Source: Hymenobacter lapidiphilus (lineage in GTDB: Bacteria > Bacteroidota > Bacteroidia > Cytophagales > Hymenobacteraceae). From it: 64,000 nt of DNA. A program made the translations under genes and the position numbers. The stretch spans positions 1 through 64,000 of the forward strand of contig NZ_QVLT01000025.1 in assembly GCF_003417065.2 (NCBI RefSeq), given 5' to 3'. Positions 1-8,765 of the stretch are shown here, piece by piece. Below the pieces are notes generated by a model. It saw nothing but the letters and a program-made list of their open reading frames with translations. It searched no databases and was not told the DNA's origin. Within the stretch, counting starts at the first letter, position 1, and each line of letters begins with the position of its first letter.

Positions 1-1
1 C

Positions 2-124
2 GCCAAACGGCTTAAGACCTTGCGCGGCCTCACGCCACATGAATTTGTCTGTGCCGAGTGGCAGAAAAACCCCGTTAACTTTACCCAGGACCCGACCCAC
101 CTCACGCTGGGACTATACATCTAG
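2..124 (+). CDS. 3' end of an IS481-type transposase (partial)
   Basis: The window opens inside a reading frame whose 40 visible codons end in a TAG stop. The text reads RLKTLRGLTPHEFVCAEW and continues to LGLYI, which matches the usual C-terminus of IS481-family transposases (rve integrase core, DDE chemistry). Only the tail is visible, so the catalytic residues lie outside the window and intactness cannot be judged. The last 12 bases overlap, on the other strand, the last codons of the helicase gene, so the element end forms the junction of the defence island. The family call rests on a short segment. Confidence 0.7.
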   Translation, partial: AKRLKTLRGLTPHEFVCAEWQKNPVNFTQDPTHLTLGLYI

Positions 125-1960
125 GTCATGGCCGTTGCGCTCAGTGAAGGAGTAGAACGGCGGGGCCTGCTTGGTTTGGGCATAATGGCGCGACAGCTTA
201 ATCAGGTCCGCATCGAGCAGGTTGCTGGTGTTGTCGCTCGGGTCAAAGAACTCGGCAATCCACCGCGCGGCTTGCTGCTGCATCACGGCTTCATCGAGGT
301 TGTCGTCTTCCCACTGCGGGGGCAAATTGGTTTTAAGGTGCTCTAGGAAGCGTTCGAACTTGGGCTGCGCCTGCGCCGATACCACTACAAATTCGCGGTA
401 GGTTTCGGTGTCTTCGGCCGTGGTGGCCAGCACTTCGGTTTCGTACCAGCCAACCGGCAGACTATCGAGGTAGGGCTGGTCGGCGAAAACCCGGCCGCTG
501 TCTATCTGCCGCGACAACTCCTCGACCAGCGCAATGGAGATGAACTCGATGGGATAGGCCCCGCGGGTGCGCGGCTCCATTTCCTCGCGGCCGCCCTGGC
601 CTTCGGGCGTGGCGAAGTTGATGACCTTCTTCCAGTTATCGACGAAGAAGACGATGTTAGCCACTTCCTTATCGGGGCCACCACCAGCGGCTTTACCGCG
701 TAGGGCCCGGCCAATCATCTGGGTGAGAAGGATGGCGCTGGTAGTCTGGCGGGTGATGAAGACGGTGTTGACGTTGGGCACGTCGGTGCCTTCCGAGAGC
801 ATGCGCACGTTCAGCAGCACATCCAACTCGTTGTTACGGAACTGGTGCAGGATGCGGGTATTCTCGGCCGTGTTGCGCTGGTTGCGCTCGGCCACGGTGT
901 TAGCGCGGGCGTCGACGTGTGAGTACACCGCATCCACATTCAGCTCAATACCCTGCTCCTGGGCCCGCTGCATCAGCTTTTCCTTGATGTAAACGCACTG
1001 AAACCAACGGTCAGCGAAGATGATGGTTTTGCCGTAGGTTTTGCGGTTAGCCAGGTAGTCGTCTACGATGTAGTCGTTGCGGCCACTGTCTCGCGCTAGG
1101 CGCTCAATGAGGTCTTCGGGCAGGTCTTTGTGCTGGCGCACCAAGCGGTCAAACAAGCTGTCATCGACGGCAATTTCCTGACCCGTGTTCTTCTGCACGT
1201 AGTGCGGCACGGCTAGGATATTCTGGCTTATCAGGTCGGCTTTATCTACCTGGTCGATGATACCGTCCTGGAAAATATCCCAGAGCCAGCCCCGGCGGCG
1301 GGCATCGGAGTAGCTCGGCGTAGCCGTGAGGCCCAGAAAGTAGCAGCCGGGCACCTTCTGGCGGATACCCTCGGCGAAGCGGCTGCCCCCGATGAGCAGG
1401 TTGCGGCAGCCGTAGGCGGGCGCGTGGTGGGCCTCATCGAGCACCACAAACAGCCCCGTCTGGCGGGAGTGGTCCAGGAACCGCTCGAAAGCAGTTTTGC
1501 GGGGCCGGCCCGTTTCGTCCAGCGCCGCCGGCTCGGTGTTGGATATAGCTGTCTGGGTGGTGATGATAAGGATGTCGTCGCTGGGGTCAATCTGCGAGGC
1601 GTTGGAGTGCTCGGGGTCACTCGATACCAGGCGCATGTTGATGCTGCGGCGCGACGGCGGCACTTGCAGCAGGTTGCTCTTGAACGTGTCGTAGGCCTGC
1701 TCCAGTAGGTGGCCGGTGTGGGCCAGCCACAGCACTTTGGCCCCTTTGGGTAGCACGTTCCGGCAAATCCAGTTCACCGACGTGAAGGTTTTGCCGGCCC
1801 CGGTAGGCAGCACCAGAATACCGGCCTTATGCTCCTTATCGGCAAACGTGAACAGCTTGCTGAGCTTCACAAACGCATCCTTCTGATGCTCGAAGGGAGT
1901 TTTGGAAATAGCCTGGGGATTGTCGCGGCGGAGCTGTTCGAGGTCGATAGATTGGTACAT
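113..1960 (-). CDS. SF2 DEAD/DEAH-box helicase, restriction-type
   Basis: 615-residue superfamily 2 helicase of the ResIII type. Motifs seen in order: Walker A LPTGAGKT, DEAH box VLDEAHHA, motif III GLTATP and motif VI MIGRALRG. Such ATPases translocate on DNA and form the motor of type I and III restriction enzymes and of other defence systems. ATG at 1960 (protein MYQSIDLEQL) is preferred to an upstream ATG at 1996 that would add a low-complexity leader. It lies downstream of, and in the same orientation as, the hsdM-hsdS-nuclease genes, separated by a divergently read toxin-antitoxin pair. No nuclease domain is present in it. The last codons run into an IS481 remnant, so the natural C-terminus may be missing. 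Confidence 0.85.
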   Translation of the reverse strand: MYQSIDLEQLRRDNPQAISKTPFEHQKDAFVKLSKLFTFADKEHKAGILVLPTGAGKTFTSVNWICRNVLPKGAKVLWLAHTGHLLEQAYDTFKSNLLQVPPSRRSINMRLVSSDPEHSNASQIDPSDDILIITTQTAISNTEPAALDETGRPRKTAFERFLDHSRQTGLFVVLDEAHHAPAYGCRNLLIGGSRFAEGIRQKVPGCYFLGLTATPSYSDARRRGWLWDIFQDGIIDQVDKADLISQNILAVPHYVQKNTGQEIAVDDSLFDRLVRQHKDLPEDLIERLARDSGRNDYIVDDYLANRKTYGKTIIFADRWFQCVYIKEKLMQRAQEQGIELNVDAVYSHVDARANTVAERNQRNTAENTRILHQFRNNELDVLLNVRMLSEGTDVPNVNTVFITRQTTSAILLTQMIGRALRGKAAGGGPDKEVANIVFFVDNWKKVINFATPEGQGGREEMEPRTRGAYPIEFISIALVEELSRQIDSGRVFADQPYLDSLPVGWYETEVLATTAEDTETYREFVVVSAQAQPKFERFLEHLKTNLPPQWEDDNLDEAVMQQQAARWIAEFFDPSDNTSNLLDADLIKLSRHYAQTKQAPPFYSFTERNGHDLDV

Positions 1961-2157
1961 TATCAGTAAGTAACAAGGTATAGTGGTAGCAGGCAATGCG
2001 GCGGTGAGTTGCTGAGCAGCGGAGGGCCTAGTCGCAAGGTATCAATTGAGCTGGCAAAAGCTCGTCAGTTTTGCGGAGTCAGGTTTAACAACTGCCGGGA
2101 ATCACCGTAAAATAACTACTTTGCTAAACCGGCGCACTTAACTAACCCGATTAGCGT

Positions 2158-2165
2158 TACCTTTG
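2158..2165 (+). promoter_or_regulatory. Bacteroidota -7 box (TACCTTTG)
   Basis: TACCTTTG matches the Bacteroidota -7 consensus TAnnTTTG and lies 41 bases before the ATG of the Panacea-type gene. No clear -33 TTTG was seen at the usual spacing. Confidence 0.5.
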
Positions 2166-2206
2166 CGTCCCATTTAGCAAGATTCACGTCATTGCTTTTC
2201 CAACCC

Positions 2207-2764
2207 ATGCTGACTGATGCCTTCGACTACGAGAAAGCGCTCAACGTACTGCTGTATGTGGTAGACCAGCTTGGTATGCCTGGGTATCACCAGACGTTTA
2301 AGACTTTATACTTTGCCGAGCAGCGTAGCCTGGCTACGTATGGTAGCGCTATTGTGGGCGACGGATTTGTGAAGATGGAGGCCGGCCCGGTGCCATCCGA
2401 AATCTACAACATGGTGAAAATTGCCGATGGCCGCAACCAGGACAATCGCCTAAGTGAGGGATATATCCAAACCGTTCGGCAGCACTTGAGGGCCGTAGCA
2501 CCGCACCGCTTGCAAGCCCTAATGACGCCTGACCTGGATTTTCTATCCGATACGGACCGGGAATGTTTGGATGCCGCTATTGAGTTTTGCCGTAACAGGA
2601 GCTACCAGGACCTAAAGGATATTTCGCACGATACGGCCTGGGACGCGGCGTCGATGAGCAGCTTTATGGATACGCTAAAGATTGCAGCAGCTGGTGGGGC
2701 CGATGAGGTAGCCTTGAAGTACCTGGAAGAGGGGCTGATGGATAGCAGCTACTACGCGGCCTAA
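2207..2764 (+). CDS. Panacea (SocA-like, DUF4065) antitoxin-type protein
   Basis: 185 residues. The N-terminal half (YVVDQLGMPGYHQTFKTLYF, then GSAIVGDGFVKMEAGPVPSEIY) matches the Panacea/DUF4065 domain of SocA-like antitoxins, which neutralise very diverse partner toxins by direct contact. ATG at 2207 is chosen over an in-frame TTG at 2192. It reads against the flanking restriction genes and is followed after 25 bases by a second gene, the usual antitoxin-toxin arrangement. A TAnnTTTG box lies upstream and a strong terminator closes the pair, so this looks like a self-contained cassette inserted in the restriction locus. Confidence 0.8.
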   Translation: MLTDAFDYEKALNVLLYVVDQLGMPGYHQTFKTLYFAEQRSLATYGSAIVGDGFVKMEAGPVPSEIYNMVKIADGRNQDNRLSEGYIQTVRQHLRAVAPHRLQALMTPDLDFLSDTDRECLDAAIEFCRNRSYQDLKDISHDTAWDAASMSSFMDTLKIAAAGGADEVALKYLEEGLMDSSYYAA

Positions 2765-2789
2765 GCGCGCCATTTCCACCTGCGGCATT

Positions 2790-3245
2790 TTGGCAAACCT
2801 CGGCGATTTTTTCTCGGAAGAACAACGGGCGGCACATAGTCTGCGGGCCTTGGTGGTCGGGACGCTGGTACGCTCGCCGGTGCCGGATACCACGCCGCCA
2901 AAATTCAAGTTCTGGGTCATCATCGGGTTTGCTGATGAGGGCGCCGAAATGGGCGTAGTGTACCTGAATACGCAGCCCAATGCCTTTATTCAGCGTAATC
3001 CGGTGCTGGCCGCTTTGCAGATGCCGGTGCGCCATGATGCCCGCAACCTGGTGGACTATGACTGCTACGCGGATTGCACGGAGCTAAAACGTAAGAGTAC
3101 CGCCGCCATTCAGCAGCAGCTGGCCGACGAGCCAGCCTTTGTGCGAGGCATTTTAGAACCGGCCGAGCTGGCAGTTTTACAGGCGGCCCTCCGGACGAGC
3201 CCTAAGATTTCGCCGCGAGATAAAAAGCGCTTTGGGATTTGGTAA
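2790..3245 (+). CDS. Putative toxin partner of the Panacea protein
   Basis: About 151 residues, no confident family match. The centre (KFKFWVIIGF, GVVYLNTQPN, DYDCYADC) is beta-rich and recalls small MazF/PemK-like or other compact barrel proteins, but no catalytic motif is identifiable. There is no ATG at the 5' end: TTG at 2790 is the nearest standard alternative start, and the frame stays open upstream into the antitoxin gene, so translation may be coupled. The toxin role is inferred only from pairing with a Panacea-domain gene. Confidence 0.6.
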   Translation: MANLGDFFSEEQRAAHSLRALVVGTLVRSPVPDTTPPKFKFWVIIGFADEGAEMGVVYLNTQPNAFIQRNPVLAALQMPVRHDARNLVDYDCYADCTELKRKSTAAIQQQLADEPAFVRGILEPAELAVLQAALRTSPKISPRDKKRFGIW

Positions 3246-3260
3246 GTCAGTCCCTATTAC

Positions 3261-3296
3261 AAAGCAAAGGCTCCGCTGAAGCGGAGCCTTTGCTTT
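3261..3296. terminator. Bidirectional hairpin terminator
   Basis: A perfect 16-base stem (AAAGCAAAGGCTCCGC and its complement) with a TGAA loop sits 15 bases after the toxin stop codon and 57 bases from the end of the opposing small gene. It is well placed to stop transcription from both sides. Confidence 0.8.
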
Positions 3297-3353
3297 GTCG
3301 ATTAGTTAGGAATCATCCAGCTACTTTAGGACTGAGAGAAGCAGACTGACCGG

Positions 3354-3716
3354 TTACTTAAACTGCTGATAGTGCTGTGGCTCCTTCCAGAACTCATGGC
3401 AGGCAGTTATTTGCTGAACGCCAAATATGTCACGCTCCAGCTTTTTCGCATTACCAATACCTAGCTGCTCGCACAACGCATAAAAGCCTTTGCCATGCTC
3501 AAATGTGTTTTTGAATACGGCCACCGCACTTAGCACCGGCCGCCCAGCTTGATACTCATGGGTACCAATGTCGCCCAGGATAACTGCAATGGCATTCCGG
3601 TGGTGGGCCAGGCCCATATCGAGGCCCAGCCCACAAGCGTTAGCCAACTCCTGGTAGGAGATAGTTTTGCTGGCGTGGGCCAAATCAATCAGGTGCTCCC
3701 GGACGGTGTTGTTCAT
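3354..3716 (-). CDS. Small restriction-linked protein, possible winged helix
   Basis: 120 residues from ATG 3716. The N-terminus (VREHLIDLAHASKTISYQEL) reads like a short helical DNA-binding segment of the kind seen in MGMT-like winged helices; the remainder is not recognised. The start lies 4 bases after the stop of the upstream nuclease gene, so the two are almost certainly co-transcribed and translationally coupled. It closes the six-gene run that begins with the deiminase-family gene. Function unknown; a regulatory or accessory role is a guess. Confidence 0.6.
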   Translation of the reverse strand: MNNTVREHLIDLAHASKTISYQELANACGLGLDMGLAHHRNAIAVILGDIGTHEYQAGRPVLSAVAVFKNTFEHGKGFYALCEQLGIGNAKKLERDIFGVQQITACHEFWKEPQHYQQFK

Positions 3717-3720
3717 CTGT

Positions 3721-5028
3721 TCAGGCGTTGGTGGGGCCGTCAATCATTTCGACCAGCGCCCGGGTTACGGCTTCGAGTTTTTGGGCGACGGGCTGCCAGT
3801 TCTCCGTGCTGGTATCGAGCTGCTGGAACTCGCTGTAGGGCAGGTAAACCGAAACAGCAAAGCCCAGGGCCACGGCCGCATAATTCCGGTCTGTATCGAC
3901 GAAGTGCTTTTTCCAGGCGGGCTCTAGGCGGCGCCATTCCTTTTTCGTGTCCTGGTCGAGCAAGGCTTCCAACTCCGGCCAGGAATCCCGGTTCCATTTG
4001 CCGGCGTACTTATCGAAAGCGCTCCGGCTCATGAAGTCGTTGTAGACGGGAATCTCGAACAGGTAGCGGTTGAAGTGCGAGAATTTTATGTACTCTTCCA
4101 CTTCTACTCCATAGACTTGGCCATCCACCGTGAGTTCGGTAGTATTGACCCAGGCCAACGACTTGCTGAAGATGGGCCATCCCTGCTGCTTGGTGTTGGC
4201 GGGCCACACACTTGCCACGATGTAGGGCTTGCCATCGTGCAGCCTTAAATTCGTGATTACTTCGCTGGCCCATTTTACATTGATGGGCATAGCTACCCGG
4301 CTGTTATACCACTTCAGCTTGTCGCCGAAGGCCTGCTGCTGAATGTAGTGCAGGCGCTTGTAAAGCGCCGATTCGTTGATAGCGCCGGCGCGCTCAAACG
4401 GAATGGAACGGAAGGGCAGCACCTCATCCCAGTGGGGATAATGATACTGGATGTATTGCACGAAATCGGTGGTGTAGGGGCTGGCGTGGCCGGTGAGCTG
4501 GTGCAGGTTGCGGGTGTTGGTAGCCAGGCGTACTACCTGCGCCCAGCTCAAGGCTTTAGCCTGCACGGTAGCGGCATGGTCCTCGCCCTGGGCTTCCTGG
4601 TAGGCTTCGACCTGGCCTTTCAGCTGGGCCAGGCAATCTTCGCCGGTGCGCTTCACTTCTACCAGTACCAGCACATCCTTATAGCGAATGGTGAGGTCGG
4701 TGATGGGCGACTCGTTGCGCCAGGCCCGGACCGTTTCGTAAGTGGCGGCATTCAGGCTGGCCCCGGTGATTGCCACCGCATAGATGGCGGCGTAGGGCCC
4801 CAGGTCGCGCACCGACTGCTGCACGTCTATTTCCAGCCGCTCCTGGTTATCGGTGAGGTCGAGGTGGCGGCGCAGTTCTTCTTCCCCCACGATGGTGCCC
4901 AGCAGGCTGTATAGGAAAAGCGTGTCGTGTTGCAGGCACAGGGCCAGGGCACGCGTCAGGTTGTTTTCGAGCACTTGCTGGTCTTCGCTGGCGGAGTAGT
5001 GCCGGAATAGATTTAGATGGGCGTTCAC
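3721..5028 (-). CDS. PD-(D/E)XK nuclease-like protein linked to type I R-M
   Basis: 435 residues. A PD-(D/E)XK core can be read around residues 110-145: ITDLTIRYKDVLVLVEVKRT, where the Asp and the E-V-K triad fit the catalytic pattern and a Gln/Glu-rich helix follows. The C-terminal part (DRNYAAVALGFAVSVYLPYS and around) is not recognised. It lies 30 bases downstream of hsdS and contains no helicase motifs. HsdR normally carries an N-terminal nuclease of this type fused to a helicase; here the nuclease stands alone. Restriction nuclease activity is an inference from fold and location. Confidence 0.65.
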   Translation of the reverse strand: MNAHLNLFRHYSASEDQQVLENNLTRALALCLQHDTLFLYSLLGTIVGEEELRRHLDLTDNQERLEIDVQQSVRDLGPYAAIYAVAITGASLNAATYETVRAWRNESPITDLTIRYKDVLVLVEVKRTGEDCLAQLKGQVEAYQEAQGEDHAATVQAKALSWAQVVRLATNTRNLHQLTGHASPYTTDFVQYIQYHYPHWDEVLPFRSIPFERAGAINESALYKRLHYIQQQAFGDKLKWYNSRVAMPINVKWASEVITNLRLHDGKPYIVASVWPANTKQQGWPIFSKSLAWVNTTELTVDGQVYGVEVEEYIKFSHFNRYLFEIPVYNDFMSRSAFDKYAGKWNRDSWPELEALLDQDTKKEWRRLEPAWKKHFVDTDRNYAAVALGFAVSVYLPYSEFQQLDTSTENWQPVAQKLEAVTRALVEMIDGPTNA

Positions 5029-5058
5029 TAGAAATGGAGATAATGGATGAGAATGTAT

Positions 5059-6267
5059 TTACAGCGCCAAGTGCAACTGCCCTGCTACCACCTTGCCGGC
5101 CGGTTTCGGCTGCCCCAACTCGCCGCGAAAGGCTTGCTGTAGCAGGCTATTGAACAGGGCTTCGGACTGAAGCTGAAGCTGCTGCGTAGTGGCTTTTTGA
5201 ACTTCAATTTGAGCTACAATTTCAGCGAATTGATTTTGTAAGTCAACAGGTGGAATTGGAATGGAAATATTCTGCAACTCCTGCGCGTTTATGTTCGCCA
5301 TACCCACAATGCTTTTACACATATTAAGTAGGGTCAGCTTTCCATATTTCGAGTTCAGGAAGGCAGAAATGTACTCGGTATTACTCCGTTCATTAGACCG
5401 AACTCGGATTAGATAGCCAGCAATTGCCATCTCCTTTTCCATTCGATACACAGCAGTCTTTCCAACAAGCTCCTTGCTGTTTGTACGGTTGAATAAAAGG
5501 TCACCTTTATGGACTAAGTATTTGGGCTCTTCCTTCTCATCTAGGTTGATGTACTTCAGTGATTTGAAATCCATCGAGCCCTCATAAGTAAGGTTATTCA
5601 TGCGTAGGTATGGATAAGTACCAGCGTCTTCAGCGGGTTTGCTCGTTCCATACTTCGCCTCCGTAATGATGTCCCTTATTGTTCCCATCGGCCACCCCTT
5701 CTCATTGCGCACCGGGTCGCCGAACATATCCACGAACACGGCCTGCACCAACTGGTCGTAGTGAGCCAGCAGCTGCCGGTCCTGCTGGCGCAGGCGGTCA
5801 GCCTGATCCAGCACTTGGGCAATCTGGATTTGCTCGGCTAGGGGCGGGAGGGGGATTGGAATACTATCTAGCGCGCCTTTAGTTAATTTGCCGCGTGTTG
5901 AGCCAGTCACATATTGCGTTAAATCTTCTTGATTAAGGTAATACATCAAGTACTTAAGATGGGTACCGCTTTTTGCAGTAAGTACGTGAGCATGATTATT
6001 CACCCAGCACTTCTCATTGTAGATAACGGCGCATTTTTCCCCTTTGCCCCAACTGCCACCGTCCTCAGCTACACATAGAATTTCTTCGTCAAAAAGGTAT
6101 TCATCAACCAAGCCCATAATATTATTAGCGCCGATGTATGGGTAGAGTCCTTTTTGCGTGATGACTTCGCGCTGCGTTGAGTTTAACGGTTTTCTTCTAT
6201 TATCGAGGTTATTCGTTACGGCACTGAGTTTTTGCACCTTCATCTGAGTAGGTTTTAGAGCACTCAT
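5059..6267 (-). CDS. hsdS: Type I restriction-modification specificity subunit HsdS
   Basis: 402 residues with the two-fold layout of HsdS: target-recognition domain 1 (about 1-150) ending in IPIPLPPLAEQIQIAQVL, a helical spacer (QADRLRQQDRQLLAHYDQL), target-recognition domain 2 (about 190-340) ending in ISIPIPPVDLQNQFAEIV, and a C-terminal helix. These domains dictate the two halves of the bipartite DNA site. The start ATG overlaps the hsdM stop by 4 bases (ATGA), typical of coupled translation. Both recognition domains are visibly more AT-rich than the rest of the operon, as expected for cassettes exchanged by recombination. Confidence 0.93.
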   Translation of the reverse strand: MSALKPTQMKVQKLSAVTNNLDNRRKPLNSTQREVITQKGLYPYIGANNIMGLVDEYLFDEEILCVAEDGGSWGKGEKCAVIYNEKCWVNNHAHVLTAKSGTHLKYLMYYLNQEDLTQYVTGSTRGKLTKGALDSIPIPLPPLAEQIQIAQVLDQADRLRQQDRQLLAHYDQLVQAVFVDMFGDPVRNEKGWPMGTIRDIITEAKYGTSKPAEDAGTYPYLRMNNLTYEGSMDFKSLKYINLDEKEEPKYLVHKGDLLFNRTNSKELVGKTAVYRMEKEMAIAGYLIRVRSNERSNTEYISAFLNSKYGKLTLLNMCKSIVGMANINAQELQNISIPIPPVDLQNQFAEIVAQIEVQKATTQQLQLQSEALFNSLLQQAFRGELGQPKPAGKVVAGQLHLAL

Positions 6268-7742
6268 CCCAGTAACTCTTCAAGTTGCAGGAGCGACTGC
6301 TGGCGCTCCGAGTCCAGGGTGCGGATGGCGGCCAGGATGGCCTGCGGGGTTTCGTAGCTCACCTCGGCGTGCACGGTTTCCTTGTAGCGGTTGATGCTCA
6401 GGTCGTAGCCCTGGGCGCGGATGTCGGCCACGGGCACCAGGAAGCTCTGCTCGGTGCGGGCGCGTTGCTGCTCACCGGCCTCGTGGCGCAGGTGCCAGCG
6501 GGCCACCAGGTCGGGAATGTCGTTGGTGCCGGGCTTGGCCGCATCGAGCGGGGTGCGCTTGTCGTCGAGGGAGTAGCCATCGGCGCGCATGTCGTAGAAC
6601 CACACCTGGTCGGTGCCGCCCGAGTTGGTTTTGGTGAAGATGAGCACCGCCGTGCTCACCCCCGCGTAGGGTTTAAACACCCCGCTGGGCATGGATACCA
6701 CGCCTTCCAGCCGGTGCCCGTCAATCAGCATTTTGCGCACCGCTACGTGGGCCTTGCTGCTGCCGAAGAGCACCCCGTCGGGCACAATCACGGCGGCGCG
6801 GCCACCGGTTTTCAGCATGCGCAGCATCAGAGCCAGGAAGAGCAGCTCGGTTTTCTTGGTGTCCACGACCTTGCTCAGGCCCTTCTCCACGGTTTCCTTG
6901 TCGAGCGAGCCTTTGAAGGGTGGGTTGGCCAGCACCAGCGTGTACGCCTCCCGGATGCCAGCATTGGCCTCGCTCAGCGCGTCGCGGTAGTGCAGGCCGG
7001 GGTTCTCAATGCCGTGCAGCAGCAGGTTCATGGCCCCGATGCGAATCATGGTCGCATCGAACTCGATGCCGTTGAAGGCCTTGTTCTGGAAGTGGTCGGC
7101 GGCGGCGGCATCATTAAGCACCTCCGGGAAATGCTCGCGCAGGTACTCGCCGGCTCCCACCAGAAAGCCGCACGAGCCGGCCGAAGGGTCGCAGATGGTA
7201 TCCTGGGGCGTGGGCCGCATCAGCTCCACCATCATCCGGATGATGTGGCGCGGCGTGCGGAACTGCCCGTTGGTGCCGGCCGTAGCCACCTTGCTCAGCA
7301 GGTACTCATATAGGTCGCCCTTGGTGTCCCGGTCGCTCATGTCGATGGCCGAGAGCATGGTCACCACCCGCTCCAGCAGGTTGGGCGTGGGTATCATGAA
7401 GGTGGCGCCCTTCATCTGCTCGGCAAACACGCCCTCGGTGCCGCCGGCTTCTTTCATAAACGGAAACACGTCCTGGCTAATCACCCGGTACATAGTGTCG
7501 GCGTCGGCTTCCTTGAAGTTGGTCCAGCGCAGCCCCTGCTGGTCGGCCCCAAAAATGGGGTTCTCGATGGGCTGCCCGGTCCACTGGGCCTGACTCTCGC
7601 GGGCGGTCTGCAGCTCGTCGAGGCGGCGGATAAACAGCAGATAGGTAATCTGTTCGATGACGGTGAGCGGGTTGGCAATGCCTCCGGTCCAGAAGGCCTC
7701 CCACACCCGGTCCACCTTATTGCGAAGGTCTCCGGTTAGCAT
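6264..7742 (-). CDS. hsdM: Type I restriction-modification methyltransferase subunit HsdM
   Basis: 492 residues from ATG 7742 ([18 protein letters not shown]); a 15-codon upstream extension is possible but less likely. N-terminal HsdM helical domain, then an N6-adenine methyltransferase core with the AdoMet-binding [10 protein letters not shown] around residue 190 and the catalytic NPPF around 275. It methylates adenine in the site read by HsdS. Length is normal for the family. The gene overlaps hsdS by 4 bases and follows the unknown 306-residue gene by 77 bases on the same strand. Confidence 0.95.
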   Translation of the reverse strand: MLTGDLRNKVDRVWEAFWTGGIANPLTVIEQITYLLFIRRLDELQTARESQAQWTGQPIENPIFGADQQGLRWTNFKEADADTMYRVISQDVFPFMKEAGGTEGVFAEQMKGATFMIPTPNLLERVVTMLSAIDMSDRDTKGDLYEYLLSKVATAGTNGQFRTPRHIIRMMVELMRPTPQDTICDPSAGSCGFLVGAGEYLREHFPEVLNDAAAADHFQNKAFNGIEFDATMIRIGAMNLLLHGIENPGLHYRDALSEANAGIREAYTLVLANPPFKGSLDKETVEKGLSKVVDTKKTELLFLALMLRMLKTGGRAAVIVPDGVLFGSSKAHVAVRKMLIDGHRLEGVVSMPSGVFKPYAGVSTAVLIFTKTNSGGTDQVWFYDMRADGYSLDDKRTPLDAAKPGTNDIPDLVARWHLRHEAGEQQRARTEQSFLVPVADIRAQGYDLSINRYKETVHAEVSYETPQAILAAIRTLDSERQQSLLQLEELLG

Positions 7743-7819
7743 TAGAAAGGGGGGGGTGATGAAATGCCGCCGGTAAAAGGCGGACATTAAAGGTAAGGCG
7801 TGGTATATGAGCCGATGTC

Positions 7820-8740
7820 TTATTCACTCACTGATTCTCCCGCGAGAACTATTTGTTTTTGGGCAATCAGGTTAGTAAACTCTCCGGCTCGATAGCTATT
7901 AAAAGCATCCATGCGGCCTATATCACCAGTGAATCTTTCATCCCAGCTGAATTCCGTATGATGCCATTGCTTTTCATCTTCCTTGTGCAGCAGTGCCTGC
8001 AGCCCATGAGGGAACATGTTGCATACATCTCCATAAAGGGAGTGCGCTTTTTGAAGCATCAGGCGTCGCAAAGGTCCATTCAAGTCCGTTGGCCGCATCA
8101 GTTCAGCGGGAATGAAGCACAGGTTTGCGGCACTAGTATATAAGCCTGAAAAACTGTACTCAGGTAATACTTCCGGCCAACCGCCCAGCCAATGGTCACC
8201 GCTTTTCTCTGAGGAATCACGCAGTTGCTTTAGCGTGTAATCGTTATGTGGAAACAAGTGCGCCAGATGGAAACCCACGTTGCGCGGGTCAGGTCCCGAT
8301 TTAACTCCTCTTACCACATAGCGCCATAGCTCGTAGGGATAAGAATTGTCATCGGTAGCTAAAGATGCTTTCTGCCTATACATCTCCCGCAAATGTTGCG
8401 GCAGGCTTGGAGTCCAATGCGGGTCTTTCTCTAATGCCGATACTCCAGTTGGCTTGCGCTTTGCATCTTTGAAAGCAGATGGCTTATCACCACTGCCATG
8501 CCGCCTTACGCCTGGAAAAACACACGGACTACGCTCCCACAGATAAGATTCCATGGGTACCCCAACAGAATTTAATTGAGCAGACCACACAGTACGGTGT
8601 TGCTCATTAAAATCGGCAATGCTTTTTACGATGTCTGGGGAAAGCCATTTGATGTACGGCGTCACCAGCTTCACAAAAGCCTTTAACTGCTCATCGTTAG
8701 GCAAATCCCACTCATTCCAGTGGGTGTAATTATTCGTCAT
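7820..8740 (-). CDS. Conserved unknown protein in the R-M operon, possible HNH-like
   Basis: 306 residues, family not recognised with certainty. A His-rich segment in the middle (VGFHLAHLFPHNDYT) is followed about 40 residues later by SAANLCFIPAELMRPTDL; the spacing of His, His and Asn recalls treble-clef HNH nucleases but the match is weak. It lies 25 bases downstream of the deiminase-family gene and 77 bases before hsdM, on the same strand, so it is probably part of the operon. If HNH, it would be a second nuclease in the locus; that is inference. Confidence 0.6.
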   Translation of the reverse strand: MTNNYTHWNEWDLPNDEQLKAFVKLVTPYIKWLSPDIVKSIADFNEQHRTVWSAQLNSVGVPMESYLWERSPCVFPGVRRHGSGDKPSAFKDAKRKPTGVSALEKDPHWTPSLPQHLREMYRQKASLATDDNSYPYELWRYVVRGVKSGPDPRNVGFHLAHLFPHNDYTLKQLRDSSEKSGDHWLGGWPEVLPEYSFSGLYTSAANLCFIPAELMRPTDLNGPLRRLMLQKAHSLYGDVCNMFPHGLQALLHKEDEKQWHHTEFSWDERFTGDIGRMDAFNSYRAGEFTNLIAQKQIVLAGESVSE

Positions 8741-8765
8741 AGAAGTGTTTGAGTGAGTTAGAAGG

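Noticed and set aside
6285..7313. Long plus-strand open frame of 342 codons
   Set aside because: It is the antisense of hsdM, whose conserved motifs are on the minus strand; the translation is a His/Gly/Val-rich shadow typical of GC-rich DNA.
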